Translations under genes and position numbers: made by a program
DNA from: Yamagishiella unicocca
Lineage: Eukaryota; Chlorophyta; Chlorophyceae; Chlamydomonadales; Volvocaceae
Assembly: GCA_003116995.1 (NCBI GenBank)
Contig: BDSL01000017.1
Coordinates: forward strand, 744,001-808,000
DNA: 64,000 nucleotides
Direction: 5' to 3'
Notes under the pieces: model-generated
Seen by the model: only the letters and a program-made list of their open reading frames with translations
Databases searched by the model: none
Told to the model about the DNA's origin: nothing
Shown: piece by piece, positions 1-11,125 of the stretch
Layout of the letters: every line of letters begins with the position of its first letter
Numbering within the stretch: position 1 is the first letter of the stretch

Positions 1-5
1 TAGGT

Positions 6-64
6 GTCCGCCGACCATGCGCCAACTGTCCTCTGTCCTTTCCGCGTGAACGGTTCTTATGCCA
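6..64 (+). repeat. Intronic repeat module R2, copy 1
   Basis: About 55 bp around CCGCCGACCATGCGCC followed by a diverged CCTTTCCGCGTGAACGG. It sits in the intron just before the first visible IF-2 exon and recurs in several other introns of this window. Confidence 0.6.
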
Positions 65-88
65 CCCCTCCCCCCCGGTGTGCTGCAG

Positions 89-3000
89 GTGACTGCCGAG
101 ATGAAGCGTGAGGCGCGGCGGCAGCGTGAGGCCACCCGCCAGGAGAAGGCCCTGTCTAGGCGCCGCGATGCGGAGGAGATCTTTGAGGTGGGGCGATTGG
201 GCAGGAGAGCAGGGGGAGGGCGGGGATTGTGTTTTTTGGGGGGGAAGGGGCAGACGGCAGGCGGGCGGGCAGGGGGGCGTTGTGGCAGAGGGGCCCTATG
301 ATCCAGATGGCCGCTGCATGCTGCCGTACGTTGTCCCTGCATGCTGCCGTACGTTGTCCCTGCATGCTGCCGTACGTTGTCCCTCCTGGAGCGAAGCGGA
401 TAGGGGGGACGGCACTGGCTGCCGCCCACTGGCTTGTTGGGGGGGTTGCCGACGCGTGCGCTGCAGTGCCGTGGAGACACGGAACTTCCACGGAAAAGAA
501 ACGGCCGCGGACAGCCCACGGACTGCGTGCGTCTGTCTGTGTTTTGGCAGCCCCCGTTCCCGGCGCTGCAGCTTTCTGTACACGACGTGAGGATCCCAGC
601 GGGCGACGTGTACGACAGCAGAGCGGCCGCGACGTGTGTCAGTGACTGACGTAGTTGCGCAGCTAGACGTAGTTGTTCAGCTAGAGGTAGTTGCACAGCT
701 AGACGTAGTTGGGTGGCTGGTTGGGTGGGTAGGTGGGTTCGAGGGAAACCCGTGGATGTAGGTGGGTAGGTGGGTGGGTGGGTCGGTCGGTCCACGTGCG
801 TCGCGTCGCACGCTCGAAACCAGCACACCGAGTACGACAAATCAGCAGCAGCAAAAAACGGTATCCGCTAGGCGCGCCGGATCCAGCTCCGCCCCCGGAT
901 CCAGCTCCGCCCCCGGATCCAGCTCTGCCCCCGGATCCAGCTCCGGATGGATGGATCGGGAAGGCACGGACGCGGGACTCGAGTCCGGTCTGGTCATGGA
1001 AGCCTCGGCCACGTGTTGCGACGTCAGGCGCCTGGGCCACGTGCGAACATGCCCCCCCTCCCCTGCCGGCCGTGGATTCGCGGATTCTCTTTAAACCCCC
1101 TCCCCGTCAGCACTTGCGTCTACTCGCCAACCATCTCTTCTGGGACCCCTATCGTCATCGCCCTTGGTTCGTCGGCCGTGGAGTCGCGGATTTGTTTCAT
1201 CCCCCGTCCCCCTCCTCTGTCGGTTCACCTTTATGTCTCCTTCCTCAGTTCACCGGCGCACGTTTCCCCGCTGTCCGCCGACCATGCGCCGACTATCCTG
1301 TCTTTTTCGTGTCAACGGTTTTCACGCCACCCCCCCGCCCCCGCCTTCCCCCCGCGCTTCCTCTACCTCCCAGGTTGGTGACGAGGGTATGACGCTGGAC
1401 GAGCTTGCAGAGGTCCTCCAGGTCGGTCAGGAAGGGGCTGCGCGAACGGGTTTGGGGGGAGGGGGGCAATGCGGCCGGAAGGGGAGGTTGCTGCAGTGCA
1501 AGCAGGAGTGACCCGGTTGGGAACGCGGTGGTGATGCCCCCACCGCCCGCGTGTATCGATTCACCGCTTCTCGTCCACCCCCCCCCGTCGTACCGTGTCG
1601 TACTGGTGCGCAGGTTACCGGGTCCGACATCGTGCGCTCCCTCTTCATGCGCGGCATCACGATGTCCATGAGCCAAATGCTGGACAAGAACACAGTCAAG
1701 GTGCGTGCGGCTGAGCGCCGGTGCTGTGGCTGGGCAGATCGGCCGTGGCTTGCAGACGAGCCGGTTGGTGCTGCTGGGGGTGGGAGGGAGGACGACACTG
1801 ACGACGCCCCCACCGCCTCCCCCTTCCTCCCCCCTTGCACCCCCCTCCATTCCCCCCAGTCGAGTTACCGGTTCTTTTATTGTAACCCCCCTTGCACCCC
1901 CCTCCTCCCTCCCACAAACTAGGTGTCCGCCGACCATGCGCCAACTATCCTGTCTTTTTCGCGTCAACGGGTTTCACCCCCCCCCCCCCGCAAACCCCCC
2001 TTGCAGTTGGTCGCTGCCGACTACGACGTGGTGGTCATGGACAGCGCCCCCACGGACGTCACGGACGGAGCCAAGAAGCGGACCGAGTTCATCAGCGATG
2101 TAGGGGCCGCGTGGGGGGTGGGGGGTCTGAGCGGAAGGGGGGGGCCGTGAAGGGGGGGGGTGGGGGCCGTGAGGGGAAGGGTGGGGGCCGTGAGGGGAAG
2201 GGTGGGGGGCGTGAGGGGGGGGTGGGGGGCGTGAGGGGTGGGGGTTACAAGCAAGAAACGGTTACTCGACGTGGGAGGTGTGGGTGTGGGGGGCGTGAGG
2301 GGACGACATGGGAGGAAAGAAGAAAGGAGGGAGGGGCCAGGGGTGAGGGTGTTGCCGTACGGTCCACGTCATCGCCTAGCCGCTTCGGGCCACCCTTGCT
2401 GGCGTCCCGTACAGTCGACATTGGCCTGCCGCTCCCAGCCCACCGAGCCCACCAGCAGGACAGCGAGCTAGTGCATGTAACCCTAAACCCCCCTACTAAC
2501 CCCCCCTTTCCTCTCCCCCCTATTCTCCCCCGTGCGTCGCGCGGGGTCCGCGCTTCATGTCGTCTCGCCTTAGCCGCTTTAGCTTAGCCGCCGAAGGTCA
2601 TATTACGACCTTCGGCTTTAGTATCCCCAACCCAGTTCTCCAGCATGCGTCTCAAAACGTCTGTTCTAAACGGGTTTTTCGGGCATCCACGGGTCTTCCT
2701 CGAACCTACTAACTCCCCCTTCCATGTCATGTAACCGGGTCTTCTCGCTCCCTCCCCCCGTTCTCCTAGTGACCGGTTGTTTTCTGCAACCCCCAGTCTT
2801 CTAGTAACCGGTTCTTCTCGCCCCCCCTCCTTGTCTCCCCTCCCCTCTCCCCCCCCTGCAGGAGGACGTGGACGACCTCGCGCCTCGCCCCCCTGTGGTC
2901 ACCGTGATGGGGCATGTGGACCACGGCAAGACCAGCCTGCTGGACCACATCCGGAAGGCGCGCGTGGCAGCGGGAGAGGCGGGGGGAATCACGCAGGTGG

Positions 3001-4007
3001 GTGCGCGCGCGCGTGTGTTTTGTCAGCCCGGTGGGGTCAGGTGTGTATGGGAGGAAGGTGACCCCGGCTCGACCCGGATGACACCGGGCGCGTGCCGTGG
3101 CGCCCCGCCCTCCAGCTACGGCCAGTGCCCGTACTTGGTTTCGCGGATGCTCGTCCCTTCGTACGATCCTACGTGCCAGTTCGCGTTGGGTGGCCGGCGT
3201 TTTGAGCCGCCCGCGACGATGATGTGGAGTGAGGCCCCCAGGCGGCCGCCAGGTCCCGAAACGCCGCCGCGCCCGCCATCTCGTAACCTCCAGTCGTACA
3301 CTCCTGTCGTACGTTCGTACAGGCCATCGGCGCCTACAACACCGAGGTGGAGGTGGACGGGGCTCTCAAGACAATTTGCTTCCTGGACACGCCGGGGCAC
3401 GAGGCGTTCAGCGCCATGCGAGCTCGGGGGGCTCAGGTGCGTGTGTGTGGGGGTTTGGCGTGAAAACCGTTGACGCGAAAACGACAGGATAGGCGGCGCA
3501 TGATCGGCGGACAGCTAGGTTGTGGGCGCATGCTGGAGCACTGGGACGGACGACCGGCAAACCTGTGGAGACGGTTTCCTTGCGGCTGCGGAAAGTTAAA
3601 TAGAAGACGCATTGAAGGAATGGCGGTCACGCGGAACGCGGAAGACGAAGTAACCTGCTACGGACATGTCCAAACTAGGTGGCGTCTAAAGACACTGGTT
3701 TGCGAGCAAGCCCCAAACCTTATGGAACATCCGCTGTACGGATGACATCATCGCGGGAATAAGCGTAACAGGCCATTGCCTGCCGTGAACCCCATAAACA
3801 TCCATAGACATGTACGTAACGGGTCCTTGCACGTTACATAACCGGCGGGCGGCATGGGGCGCGGTGAGGCGGGTGCATCCCGTCGCCAGGTCCGGGAACT
3901 ATTACCAGATAGGTGTGGGATGCCAGCGGAGCGGGGCTTGGACTGTCCCGTGTCTTGAGCCGCGCCGCCGGGCCGTTTGGGAAACCGCGGTAACAGGAAG
4001 GGTCGCG

Positions 4008-4059
<52 letters not shown>

Positions 4060-7000
4060 TTTTTGCATATGAGAGGGGTGTGGACGTGTGGTGAGCGGGT
4101 GGGCGGAAGGGAGGTCGTCACCTGATGGACGGGTGGATGGAAGGGAGGTCGTCAAGGTCTTGTGTGAGGCACCCACCATCGCTGCTGGGGACGCAATCAC
4201 GCCAGATGTCCCTAGCTGCTGCCTAACCAACAACCACCACAACCACTTTCCAACCGTCTTGCAACCGTCGCCGCCACCCAGGTTACCGACATCGCCGTCA
4301 TCATCGTCGCCGCGGACGATGGTGTCCGACCGCAGACCAAGGAGGCGGTGGCACATGCGCAGGTGGGTGGGTGGGGGGCCGGGGGGGGGTATGAGGGGAA
4401 AACCCGCGGGGGTGGGACGGTGGGTGGGAGAGATGGGGCTGTGTGGGGGAGGGACAAAACCCATGAGCCGGTTCGGGTGGGTGGGGTAGGCGGCGTGTGG
4501 TGGAGGATGCGGAGGGACGGGTATGTAGACAGGTGAAGCGGGATGTCGTACAAACGGTCTAGTGCATCACGTGCACGGAGGGGACCGGACCTGCCGCCGC
4601 CCGTCCCACTCCTCCCTTGGCAGGTGCCTCGTGCCCCTACCCAAACCACCCCTGTCCTTAACCCCCCCTAACCCCTCTAAATCCCCCCCTGTCCCTCTGG
4701 ACCACCATCTTCAACGCCCTTTGTTTGTCTGCCGTGGATTCGCGGATTATCTTATTAGCCCCCCCCCCCCCCCGCCCTCCTCCCGCCCCCAGGCTGCCGG
4801 CGTACCCATCGTGGTCGCGATCAACAAGGTGGACAAGCCGGGTGCTGACGTGGAGCGCGTCAAACAGGTGGGTCTGACAGTGTACGACACGGGGGTACGG
4901 CGGTACGGCGGCGGGCCCTGTCGGTGGCGCGGCGCATGTAGTAGCGTCTGCGATGTGGACGTGAGGGTGGGGGGAGGTTGGAGGATGGGAAGATGTAGTG
5001 CAGGGCCCAGTAGTGCAGGGCCCAGCCTACTCCGAAACAAATTGCCTGCGGTTCACAAACCCGAACGCGCATTGACAGCCAGCGACTCAGATCTAGCCAC
5101 CCTCCCACTCCCCCACCCCAACCCCACACCTCGTGCCCCCACCCCGGCCTCTAAGTGCTTCAGCATGCATAAGATAGGTGTCCGAAGGCAATGCGCCAGC
5201 TATCCTATCCATGTCGATTAAACGGTTTTTATGCCCGTCTCGCTATTCGCTATTCGCGGATTCTCTTTCAACCCCAAAACCCTGACAACCCCCCCTCGTG
5301 CCCCTCCCCCCCGGCCCCCCTGCAGGAGCTGCTGGAGCTCAATCTGGTGCCCGAGGAGTGGGGCGGCAGCACCGTCATGGTTCCGGTGTCCGCAAAGAAG
5401 GGCACGGGAGTGGCGGACCTGCTGACTCAGCTGCTGTGGGTGGCGGAGGAGAAGCAGCTCATGTCGAACCCCACCCGCCCCGCCCGCGGCACCGTCATAG
5501 AGGCCTACCTGGACCGCAAGAAGGGACCCGTGGCGACCCTGCTGGTGCAGGTGAGGGCGAGGGGCGGCCAGCCCGCTAACCCCACCCCACTACTCGCGGC
5601 TCTCGGCCGAGGGGCACGGCACCAAAACACACATAGTGACACAGAGCCGTACAGCACATCGGTGCACACACACAAAAACACACACACGCTCCTTCGCGGC
5701 TCAGCTCAGCATTTATAAAACACACGCACACACACAGACACAAAAAAACCCACACCAGACGATTTGCGCCTATTTTCAATACGGCACGCCGGCGTACGCG
5801 TATCACACCTGCCGTGCCCAACTACACACTGTTGCTGACCGTGTGTTTTCATGTCCCCCCCCCTCGCCCCCTTCTCCCTCCCTCCCCCCCGCGATGCGAA
5901 GTTGGGTACGCTGCGCCCTGGCGATATCGTGCGGGCCGGCGCGTCGTACGGCAAGGTACGGACGTTGTCCAACGACCTGGGCAAGGTGATGCCCTGCGCC
6001 GGGCCGTCCATCGCGGTGCAGCTGAACGGCCTCAACTCGGTGCCGGCGGCGGGCGAGGAGTTCGAGGTGTGCGCCACGGAGCAGGCGGCGAGGGACTCGG
6101 CGGCGGAGTTTGAGGACAAGCTCAAGGTGGGGGGGAGGAAGAGGGGGAACAGGGAGGGGAGGAGGAGGGGGGGTAACAGGGAGGGGAGGAGGAGGGGGGG
6201 GACAGGGAGGGGAGGGGGAGGGGGGGAACAGGGAGGGGAGGAGGGGGGCGGAGGAGGAGGGAGGGAAAGGGGAGGAGGAGGGAGGAGGAGGAGGAGGAGG
6301 GGGGAAGAAGGAAGGGGAGGTGTTGGTGAGGAGAGCCGGAGGGGAGGGGAGGGGGGCCGGCGGCAAGGAGATACAAGAGTGATTGCCGGGGTGGGTTGCA
6401 TAAAAACCGTTTTACCGGGGTGGGGTGGGGTGGGGTGGGGTGGGGTGGGGTAGCCGTGCTTATTATGTGGAGGGACCGGAAGGGACCGAAAGCGACCGGA
6501 CGGGGCCGGAAGGGACCGGAAGGGACCCTGCAGTCTGCATTCACTGGCACCATCAGGTTGCTCCCCTGCCGCTGCAACGCCGCACGCCCGCCTCCACCCG
6601 GCCCCCCCCAGCCGTTACTTTGCCCCTATGTTGACCACTGCGTGTTTTTACGCTCCACCCCCCCGGTTTTATGCCACACGCACCCACCAAAAACAAAACC
6701 CACCCGCCCGCCCCCCTATCGTCCCCCCGCCCTCCGCTCCGGTGCCTCTGCAGCTCCGTCGCATGTTGGAGATGAGCGGCGGCGGCAGCATGGTGACCCT
6801 CTCCTCGCTGGCCACAGTGGACGAGGACCAGGAGGCCATGCAGCGCCTCAACCTCATCATCAAGGTGTGCGTGTGGGGGGGAGGAGGGGGGTGTGTTTTG
6901 TGCGTGTGGGGTTTGGGTGGGGGCGAGAGGACTCGGTTACAGGGCATGGGAAAGCGGGGGTGGCATAAAGGCCCGGTTACACGACAGAAACCGTGAGTGG

Positions 7001-10000
7001 GGGTGTGTGGGGAGGAAGCCCGTTGGTCGGCCATTTCAACAGATAAATATGAAATAAGCAACGGATAATATGGGGGCGGGGCAAGGGCAAGGGGCAGGGC
7101 CAGGGGGCAAGGGGGGGCAGGGCAAGGGGGGCCAGGGCAAGGGGGCAGGGTTCGGAGCCCAGCCGGCAGAGAGGCTAGATCGATGGCTCCGGGTGCGGGC
7201 CGTTGGTCGGCGGTTTAAAAATAAGGAAAAGGGGCGGCGCCAGGGGGGGCTGGGGGTGTTGGATGGGATCGCCGCGTGGCGGGCTGCCTCCCGGGGGCTC
7301 CTCTCACCTTCCGTTCGCCCATCATCGTCATCGTCGCCGTCCCCTGCCTCCACCGCCGTCCAAACACCTTCCATTTGACCGCCTCCCTCCGTCACCACCC
7401 TACACACGAACCCCTCGGCCCCCCCCCCCCCGATTCTCTTATAACCCCCCCCCTCGTCTCCCCCCCCCGCAGGCGGACACCTCGGGTATGGTTGAGGCCA
7501 TCAAGTCCGCCCTCTCCATGTTGCCGCAGCAGTCGGTGGTGCTCCGCTTCCTGCTGTCGGGCGCGGGGGAGATCACGGCGTCGGATGTGGACCTGGCGGC
7601 CGCTAGCGGGGGGCTGGTGCTGGCGTTCAACTTGGAGGTGAGAAATGAGGGGGGGTTGGGAGGGGGGGAGGGGAGGGGACGGGGAAAGTGGGGGTGGGAG
7701 TGGGGGGAAATGGGGGGAAGAGGGGGAGGCGTTAGGGGGAGGGAGGGGGCGGAGGGAGGGGGAAGCCGTGGGGGGGGGGGTAGGGGGCGAGGAAGACGAG
7801 GTTGCAAGACAAACCCGTGTACCGGGGAGACGGGGTGGGGGAGAGCGTTCAACCTGGCGGTGCGTGAGGAGGGCTGGTTTGGGAGGGGGAGGAGGGTAGC
7901 GAAGAGACCCGTGGGAACGACAGGGGAGGAAGCGAGGGGCGGTGGGAGGAAACCCGTGAAGCGACGTGGGTGGGTGCGTGGGGGGAAGCGGTGAGGGAGG
8001 GAGGGAGGGAGGGAGTGAGGGCGGATGTACGGGGGAGGCAGTAGAACCGGGGGGTTCGAGGGAAACCCGTGGATGTCCGAAAAAACCGGAGAACCGGGGG
8101 GGGGGGGACAGCCGAGGGGCATGTGTATTGATCAGGGGTGGCTAGCTGAGTGGGTGTCAAGAAACGGACCGGCTTCGACGGGTTAGTAGTCGCTGCTGGT
8201 GTTGGGAGTTGGGAGGCGGTCGCTAGATCGATGGCTCCGGGTGCGGGCCGTTGGTCGGTTGGAGGTGGTCACCATCGCGAGGGGCAGGCTCCGAACGGTA
8301 ATGTTCGGGACCTAGCCGACGGCGTCGAACACAGTCCGGCCGCCACCCCGGTGCTTCCTTAGCACCAGAGTGGACGGCAGGGGATTACAAAGGGCGGTGG
8401 CGGAGGCGGGGGTGGGGGTGGTGGTGGCGGCGGCGGCGGCGGCGGCATCACCGTCGCCGCCGCCGCCGTCTCGATATGGTGGATGGGACGTTGTCTGCCG
8501 GAAGGGTAAGGGAGGGCAGCCAAGACCACCGGGGGGAGGGGGAGTTGTCGCAGGTAGTTGCAACACCTAACGCGCCGTACCAGACTGCTCGCCCCACCCC
8601 TCCCTCCCCAACCCAGTTCTCCAGCATGCATCTCAAAACGTCTGTTCTAAACGGTTTTTTCGGGCATCCACGGGTCTTCCTCGAAACCCTCCCCCCCCCC
8701 GGCCCCCTCCTCCCCCCCCCAGCCCGATGAGGCGGTGGCTTCCCACTCCAAGCGGCTGGGTGTGTCCGTCAAGAGCTACCGCATCATCTACGAGCTCATC
8801 GAGGACGTCAAGGCGGCCATGGAGGGCAAGCTGAAGCTGGTGGAGGAGAAGGTGCCGCAGGTGAGGCGGAGGGGTGGAGGGAGTGAGGGGGGGTGGAGGG
8901 GGGGGGATGGAGAGGGCAGGCGGGGGGTGGGGGATGGAGGGAGCAGGCCGGGGGGTGGAAGGGGGTGACTAACGACCGGTTAGCCGAGCGCGTCGTGGCA
9001 ACCAGCAACGGCAAGCAACCGTAAAGCCCCGAGTACTAAACCCTAAAATAAAACGCCTGTTAGTCGGCTTGTTGACTCGCCCACCCACCCTTGCTTCCTG
9101 ACCCAACCACCCACGCGTCCTCACCCATCCACCCTGCCTTCCTGACCCACGCTTCCTGACACACCCTTCCTTCCTACCCTTCCTGACACATACACACACC
9201 CTTCCTTCCTCACCCACCCTCCCTGAGTTTACGTGCGTCGCGCGGGGTCCTCGCTTCCTTTCGTCTCGCCGTAGCCGATATAGCTTAGCCGCCAAAGGTC
9301 ATATTACGACCTTCGGCTTTCGTATCCCCAACCCAGTTCTCCAGCATGCATCTCAAAACTTCTGTTTTAAACGGTTTTTTCGGACATCCACGGGTTTCCC
9401 TCGAACCCTCCCTGACCCACGCTTTCTGACCCACCCACCCACCCACCCTTGACGCGCAGGGCACCGCCACCGTGAAGGCGGTGTTCGGAAGCGGCAAGAA
9501 GCGGGTGGCGGGTGTGACCGTGGTGGAAGGCAAGCTGGCAAAGGCCGGATACGTCATCGTCAAGCGCGGCAAGGTGGGGGGGGATGGGTGCTGCTGGGGT
9601 AGGGGTTGCGAGGAAACCCCGTGGACGAAGGGAGGGGTGGCAGAGGGCGGATCGTCAGCCGCCGCGCCATGCGGACGACGTGTGTCGCTTACAACCCTAA
9701 AACCCTAAGTGTTGTGGCGGTTTCCAGGCCAGTCGCGTAGCGAGCACACGCGCATGGGCACGGCTGCTGCCTGAGGTGGCTTGGCTGTCGGAGGTGCTTG
9801 CGCTGCATGCTCTGGAAACACGTCTCCCCTGGTCGGACGTCATATGACGTGATAACCATCACATACACTCGGTGTGCGTGTTGGCTGCTTCACCCACTCA
9901 ACATCTTCGAACCGGTGGCTTCGCGTCCTCCCCACCGCTCTCCCACAACCCCTGGTCTTCTCCCTGACCCCCCGCGGTTGGTCCTAACTACCCCAACCAC

Positions 10001-10530
10001 CAGCACCTCCTTGCCATCATCCTCGCTCCTTCCGCCCCACTACCTCGGCTCCCTCTCCCCCGGCCGCCCCCCGCCCCCCTCCCCCGGGGTTTCTCGCATC
10101 CACGGGTCTTCCTCTCACCCCCCCCCTCATATTACGACCTTCGGCTTTCGTATCCCCAACCCAGTTCTCCAGCATGCATCTCAAAACTTCTGTTTAAACG
10201 GTTTTTTCCGGACATCCACGGGTCTTCCTCTCACACCCCCCCTTATGTTTTCTGCAATTTCCCCCCTTCCCCTCCCCTGTAACCCCCCTCCCCTCCCGGC
10301 ACCTCCCCCCCCGCCAGACCGTTGTGTACGACGGCAAGCTGTCCAGCTTGCGCCGCGTGAAGGACATCGTGGATGAGGTGGCTTCGGGCCTGGAGTGCGG
10401 TGTGGGCTGCGACGACTTTTCGGAGTGGTCTGAGGGCGACCAGCTGGAGTGCTACCTGCTGGTCACCAAGAGCAGGAGGCTGGAGGATGCCAGGGCCACG
10501 ACTGCGGTGGACGTGGCCACGTTGCAGTAG
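89..10530 (+). CDS. infB: Organellar (probably chloroplast) translation initiation factor IF-2, 3' part of a 15+ exon gene
   Basis: GTPase that brings initiator fMet-tRNA to the small subunit of bacterial-type organellar ribosomes. Exons read from GT/AG joins: 89-187, 1374-1421, 1614-1700, 2007-2099, 2862-2996, 3323-3436, 4282-4362, 4793-4867, 5326-5550, 5902-6126, 6754-6864, 7473-7637, 8723-8860, 9460-9573, 10318-10530 (stop TAG). They give 640 residues; the start codon lies left of the window. Domains in order: an IF2-N type helix segment ([12 protein letters not shown], exon 2), the G domain with G1 GHVDHGKT, G3 DTPGHEAF, G4 NKVDKP and G5 VSAKKG, then domain II (GTLRPGD, AGPS), domain III (SDVDLAAAS) and the C-terminal fMet-tRNA binding domain ([20 protein letters not shown]). 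Order and spacing match plant chloroplast IF-2 (Arabidopsis FUG1). Mitochondrial targeting cannot be excluded without the N-terminus. Every exon is a multiple of three, so all introns are phase 0. Confidence 0.93.
188..1373. repeat. IF-2 intron with short tandem repeats
   Basis: 1.2 kb intron. It holds three exact copies of a 23-bp unit containing GCTGCCGTACGTTGTCCC (315-383), a run of TAGTTG-type 17-21 bp units (about 645-715), and four copies of an 18-bp unit GGATCCAGCTCCGCCCCC (879-946). A short reverse fragment of module R1 lies near 738-755. No coding exon is seen. Confidence 0.6.
1274..1330 (+). repeat. Intronic repeat module R2, copy 2
   Basis: Lies 44 bp upstream of the second visible IF-2 exon and is nearly identical to the copy at 1921-1976, in another intron of the same gene. 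Confidence 0.65.
1921..1976 (+). repeat. Intronic repeat module R2, copy 3
   Basis: Starts TGTCCGCCGACCATGCGCC and ends GTCAACGGGTTTCACCC, immediately followed by the polypyrimidine tract of the intron that ends at 2006. Confidence 0.65.
2531..2705 (+). repeat. Repeat module R1, long form, copy 1
   Basis: About 175 bp inside the intron 2100-2861. It begins CGTGCGTCGCGCGGGGTCC, has a central hairpin (GCCGAAGGTC, seven-base loop, GACCTTCGGC), and ends CATCCACGGGTCTTCCTCGAAC. More diverged than the two other long copies at 9231 and 25182. Confidence 0.7.
3452..3520 (-). repeat. Intronic repeat module R2, inverted copy 4
   Basis: Reverse complement of the module (TGAAAACCGTTGACGCG ... GGCGCATGATCGGCGGACA), 15 bp after the IF-2 splice donor at 3437. 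The module is therefore tolerated in both orientations within introns. Confidence 0.6.
4012..4054. repeat. (GT)n microsatellite
   Basis: About 21 uninterrupted GT units in the IF-2 intron 3437-4281. The rest of that 845-bp intron shows no other recognisable element apart from the R2 copy at its start. Confidence 0.9.
5178..5236 (+). repeat. Intronic repeat module R2, copy 5
   Basis: Diverged copy (GTCCGAAGGCAATGCGCCAG ... TTAAACGGTTTTTATGCC) in the IF-2 intron 4868-5325. Confidence 0.5.
6127..6455. repeat. G-rich purine tract and GGGGT array in IF-2 intron
   Basis: Imperfect GGGGAGGAGGAGG tracts (6127-6345) are followed by about seven GGGGT pentamers (6418-6452). Strong G-skew on the coding strand would favour G-quadruplex or R-loop structure in the transcript. 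The pentamer is not the usual algal telomere unit. Confidence 0.7.
7171..8258. repeat. 37-bp exact duplicate shared by adjacent introns
   Basis: A 37-bp block beginning GCTAGATCGATGGCTCC and ending CCGTTGGTCGG occurs at 7171-7207 (intron 6865-7472) and again at 8222-8258 (intron 7638-8722). The exon at 7473-7637 lies between the two copies. The second intron also has a hairpin-prone GGC/GCC trinucleotide tract at about 8425-8470. Confidence 0.7.
8607..8686 (+). repeat. Repeat module R1, short form, copy 2
   Basis: Only the 3' half of R1 (CCCAACCCAGTTCTCCAGC to CCACGGGTCTTCCTCG), 36 bp before the acceptor at 8722. Confidence 0.7.
9231..9405 (+). repeat. Repeat module R1, long form, copy 3
   Basis: Near-identical over its length to the intergenic copy at 25182-25360, in the IF-2 intron 8861-9459. 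It carries the central GGTCATATTACGACC stem. Confidence 0.8.
10128..10230 (+). repeat. Repeat module R1, partial copy 4
   Basis: Begins within the hairpin (CATATTACGACCTTCGGC) and runs to the common CATCCACGGGTCTTCC end, in the last IF-2 intron 9574-10317. A still shorter piece of the same end lies at 10092-10114. Confidence 0.7.
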
Positions 10531-10849
10531 CGGAACAATGGGCAGGACTGCGGACTGCGGACCAAGGACCACGGATCATGGCCGCGGATCAAGGACCGCG
10601 GATGAAGGGCCGTGCATCAAGGGGAGTGGCTGGTAATACATGCAGTGGCGAATATCGAACGTCGCCGAGTGCGGTAGCCGGCGCCGTACAGCAGCAGCAG
10701 CAGCAGCAGTAGCGTGGGCTGGCTCCGCCGCTGTTCTACCATATAGAAGCGAACAGAGTGTGGTGGGGTTTCGAGGAAGACCCGTGCGGGGGGAGGGGGG
10801 CCGCGCGCTGCTGCCCCCCGAGCTGTGGGCTGTAGAGGCGTCTCTCGGG

Positions 10850-11125
10850 GGCAGGGCGGTGCGGTGTGTATGTGGGGGGTAGGTCGGTGGGGGGAAGGGG
10901 GCAGGGCGGTGTGGTGTGTATGTGGGGGGTAGGTCGGTGGGGGGAAGGGGGCAGGGCGGTGTGGTGTGTGTGGGGGGTAGGTCGGTGGGGGGAAGGGGGC
11001 AGGGCGGTGTGGTGTGTATGTGGGGGTAGGTCGGTGGGGGGAAGGGGGCAGGGCGGTGTGGTGTGTATGTGGGGGGTAGGTCGGTGGGGGGAAGGGGGCA
11101 GGGCGGTGTGGTGTGTGGGGGGGGT
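10850..11125. repeat. About 50-bp minisatellite, 5-6 copies
   Basis: Units contain GCAGGGCGGTGTGGTGTG then GTAGGTCGGTGGGGGGAAGG, repeating every 49-50 bp. It lies downstream of IF-2. Confidence 0.85.

Noticed and set aside
315..383. CRISPR-like array of 23-bp repeats
   Set aside because: Three directly adjoining copies without spacers, in a eukaryotic intron. No CRISPR array or cas gene is present in the window.
6418..6452. Telomere-like GGGGT array
   Set aside because: Only about seven units inside an intron of IF-2; algal telomeres use TTTAGGG or TTTTAGGG.
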